64,000 nt of DNA, from the NCBI RefSeq assembly GCF_023016115.1, contig NZ_JALKBH010000004.1, positions 329,563-393,562 of the forward strand, read 5' to 3'. This DNA is from Alcanivorax sp. S6407. GTDB lineage: Bacteria; Pseudomonadota; Gammaproteobacteria; Pseudomonadales; Alcanivoracaceae. The notes under the pieces are model-generated. The model saw only the letters and a list, made by a program, of their open reading frames with translations, ran no database searches and was not told where the DNA came from. Numbering within the stretch: position 1 is the stretch's first letter; every line of letters starts with the position of its first letter. This document shows positions 63,476 through 64,000 of this stretch, in pieces. A program made the position numbers and the translations under genes.

Positions 63476-64000
63476 ATGTCCGCAGCCGAAAAACCCATCA
63501 TCCTCGTCGATGGCTCCTCCTACCTGTACCGCGCCTTTCACGCCCTGCCGCCGCTCACCACCTCCAGCGGCCAACCCACCGGGGCGGTGCGCGGGGTAGC
63601 GGCCATGCTGCGCAAGCTGATGAAGGACTACGAGCCGGAATACATGGCGGTGATTTTCGACGCCAAGGGCAAGACCTTCCGCGATGAACTGTTCGAGGAA
63701 TACAAATCCAACCGCCCGCCCATGCCCGATGACCTGCGCGCCCAGGTGCAGCCCCTGCACGACCTGATCCGCGCCATGGGCCTGCCGCTGATCATCGAGG
63801 AAGGCGTGGAAGCGGACGACGTGATCGGCACCTTCGCGCGCATCTTCGGCGAGCAGGGCAAACCGGTGCTGATCTCCACCGGCGACAAGGACATGGCCCA
63901 GCTGGTCAACGACAAAGTCACCCTGATCAACACCATGAACGACGCCCTCTATGACATCGACGGCGTGATCAAGAAGTTCGGTGTGGGTCCGGAACTGATC
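63476..64000 (+). CDS. polA: DNA polymerase I (N-terminal part)
   Basis: The first 175 codons of DNA polymerase I; the gene runs off the window. This part is the 5'-nuclease domain: [66 protein letters not shown] and [11 protein letters not shown] hold the metal-binding acids. It fills gaps and removes RNA primers. Start at 63476. In Pseudomonas it follows engB directly; here the mrp operon intervenes. Confidence 0.97.
   Translation, partial: MSAAEKPIILVDGSSYLYRAFHALPPLTTSSGQPTGAVRGVAAMLRKLMKDYEPEYMAVIFDAKGKTFRDELFEEYKSNRPPMPDDLRAQVQPLHDLIRAMGLPLIIEEGVEADDVIGTFARIFGEQGKPVLISTGDKDMAQLVNDKVTLINTMNDALYDIDGVIKKFGVGPELI

Overview
The window reads as chromosomal DNA of a marine gammaproteobacterium, most likely Alcanivorax or a close relative. 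This is inferred from protein style, gene order and intergenic repeats; no search was run. No rRNA, tRNA, phage, IS element or CRISPR array was seen. Nearly all genes are intact. Two are broken: an acyl-CoA synthetase with a one-base frameshift, and a gamma-glutamylcyclotransferase remnant.

Layout: 1-8.2 kb holds an SAH riboswitch with ahcY and metF, a YbaK-type deacylase, pyruvate kinase, a DegV protein and a beta-barrel outer membrane protein. 8.5-23 kb holds two proteins of unknown function, a GFA protein, the frameshifted acyl-CoA synthetase, a LysR regulator divergent from a formaldehyde detoxification pair (adhC, S-formylglutathione hydrolase), a phosphotransferase operon, a nitronate monooxygenase, and an AraC regulator divergent from a fatty acid hydroxylase. 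23-40 kb holds a MATE pump, a patatin, an alpha/beta hydrolase, ppnP, a large ankyrin lipoprotein, a pirin, an AI-2E family transporter, a Ca2+/Na+ antiporter and an RND pump. 40-51 kb holds hemolysin III, a BigR/SqrR-like sulfide sensor with two YeeE/YedE genes, glutathione peroxidase, a DJ-1/Hsp31 protein, dGTPase, two exported proteins, a LuxR regulator and an exported Nudix protein.

51-64 kb follows the Pseudomonas order endonuclease/phosphatase, dsbA, cytochrome c4, cytochrome c, engB, polA. Here a six-gene group-2 Mrp antiporter operon (mrpA/B fusion, C, D, E, F, G) lies between engB and polA. In the engB-distal gap, where E. coli has Spot 42 and P. aeruginosa has ErsA, there are two nearly identical structured elements. 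Both look like small RNAs on the minus strand ending in intrinsic terminators. A third candidate sRNA lies near 39.9-40.0 kb.

The most unusual feature is the intergenic DNA. At least six unrelated-looking repeat families all have a seven-base unit. Most are built as two inverted arms around a short core, and they are mixed with Pseudomonas-type REP hairpins. Many arrays begin exactly at, or supply, the stop codon of the upstream gene, and one array is translated as the C-terminal tail of a hydroxylase. Two near-identical copies of one family tightly bracket the broken cyclotransferase. This suggests an active, possibly mobile or templated, 3'-end-targeted repeat system.
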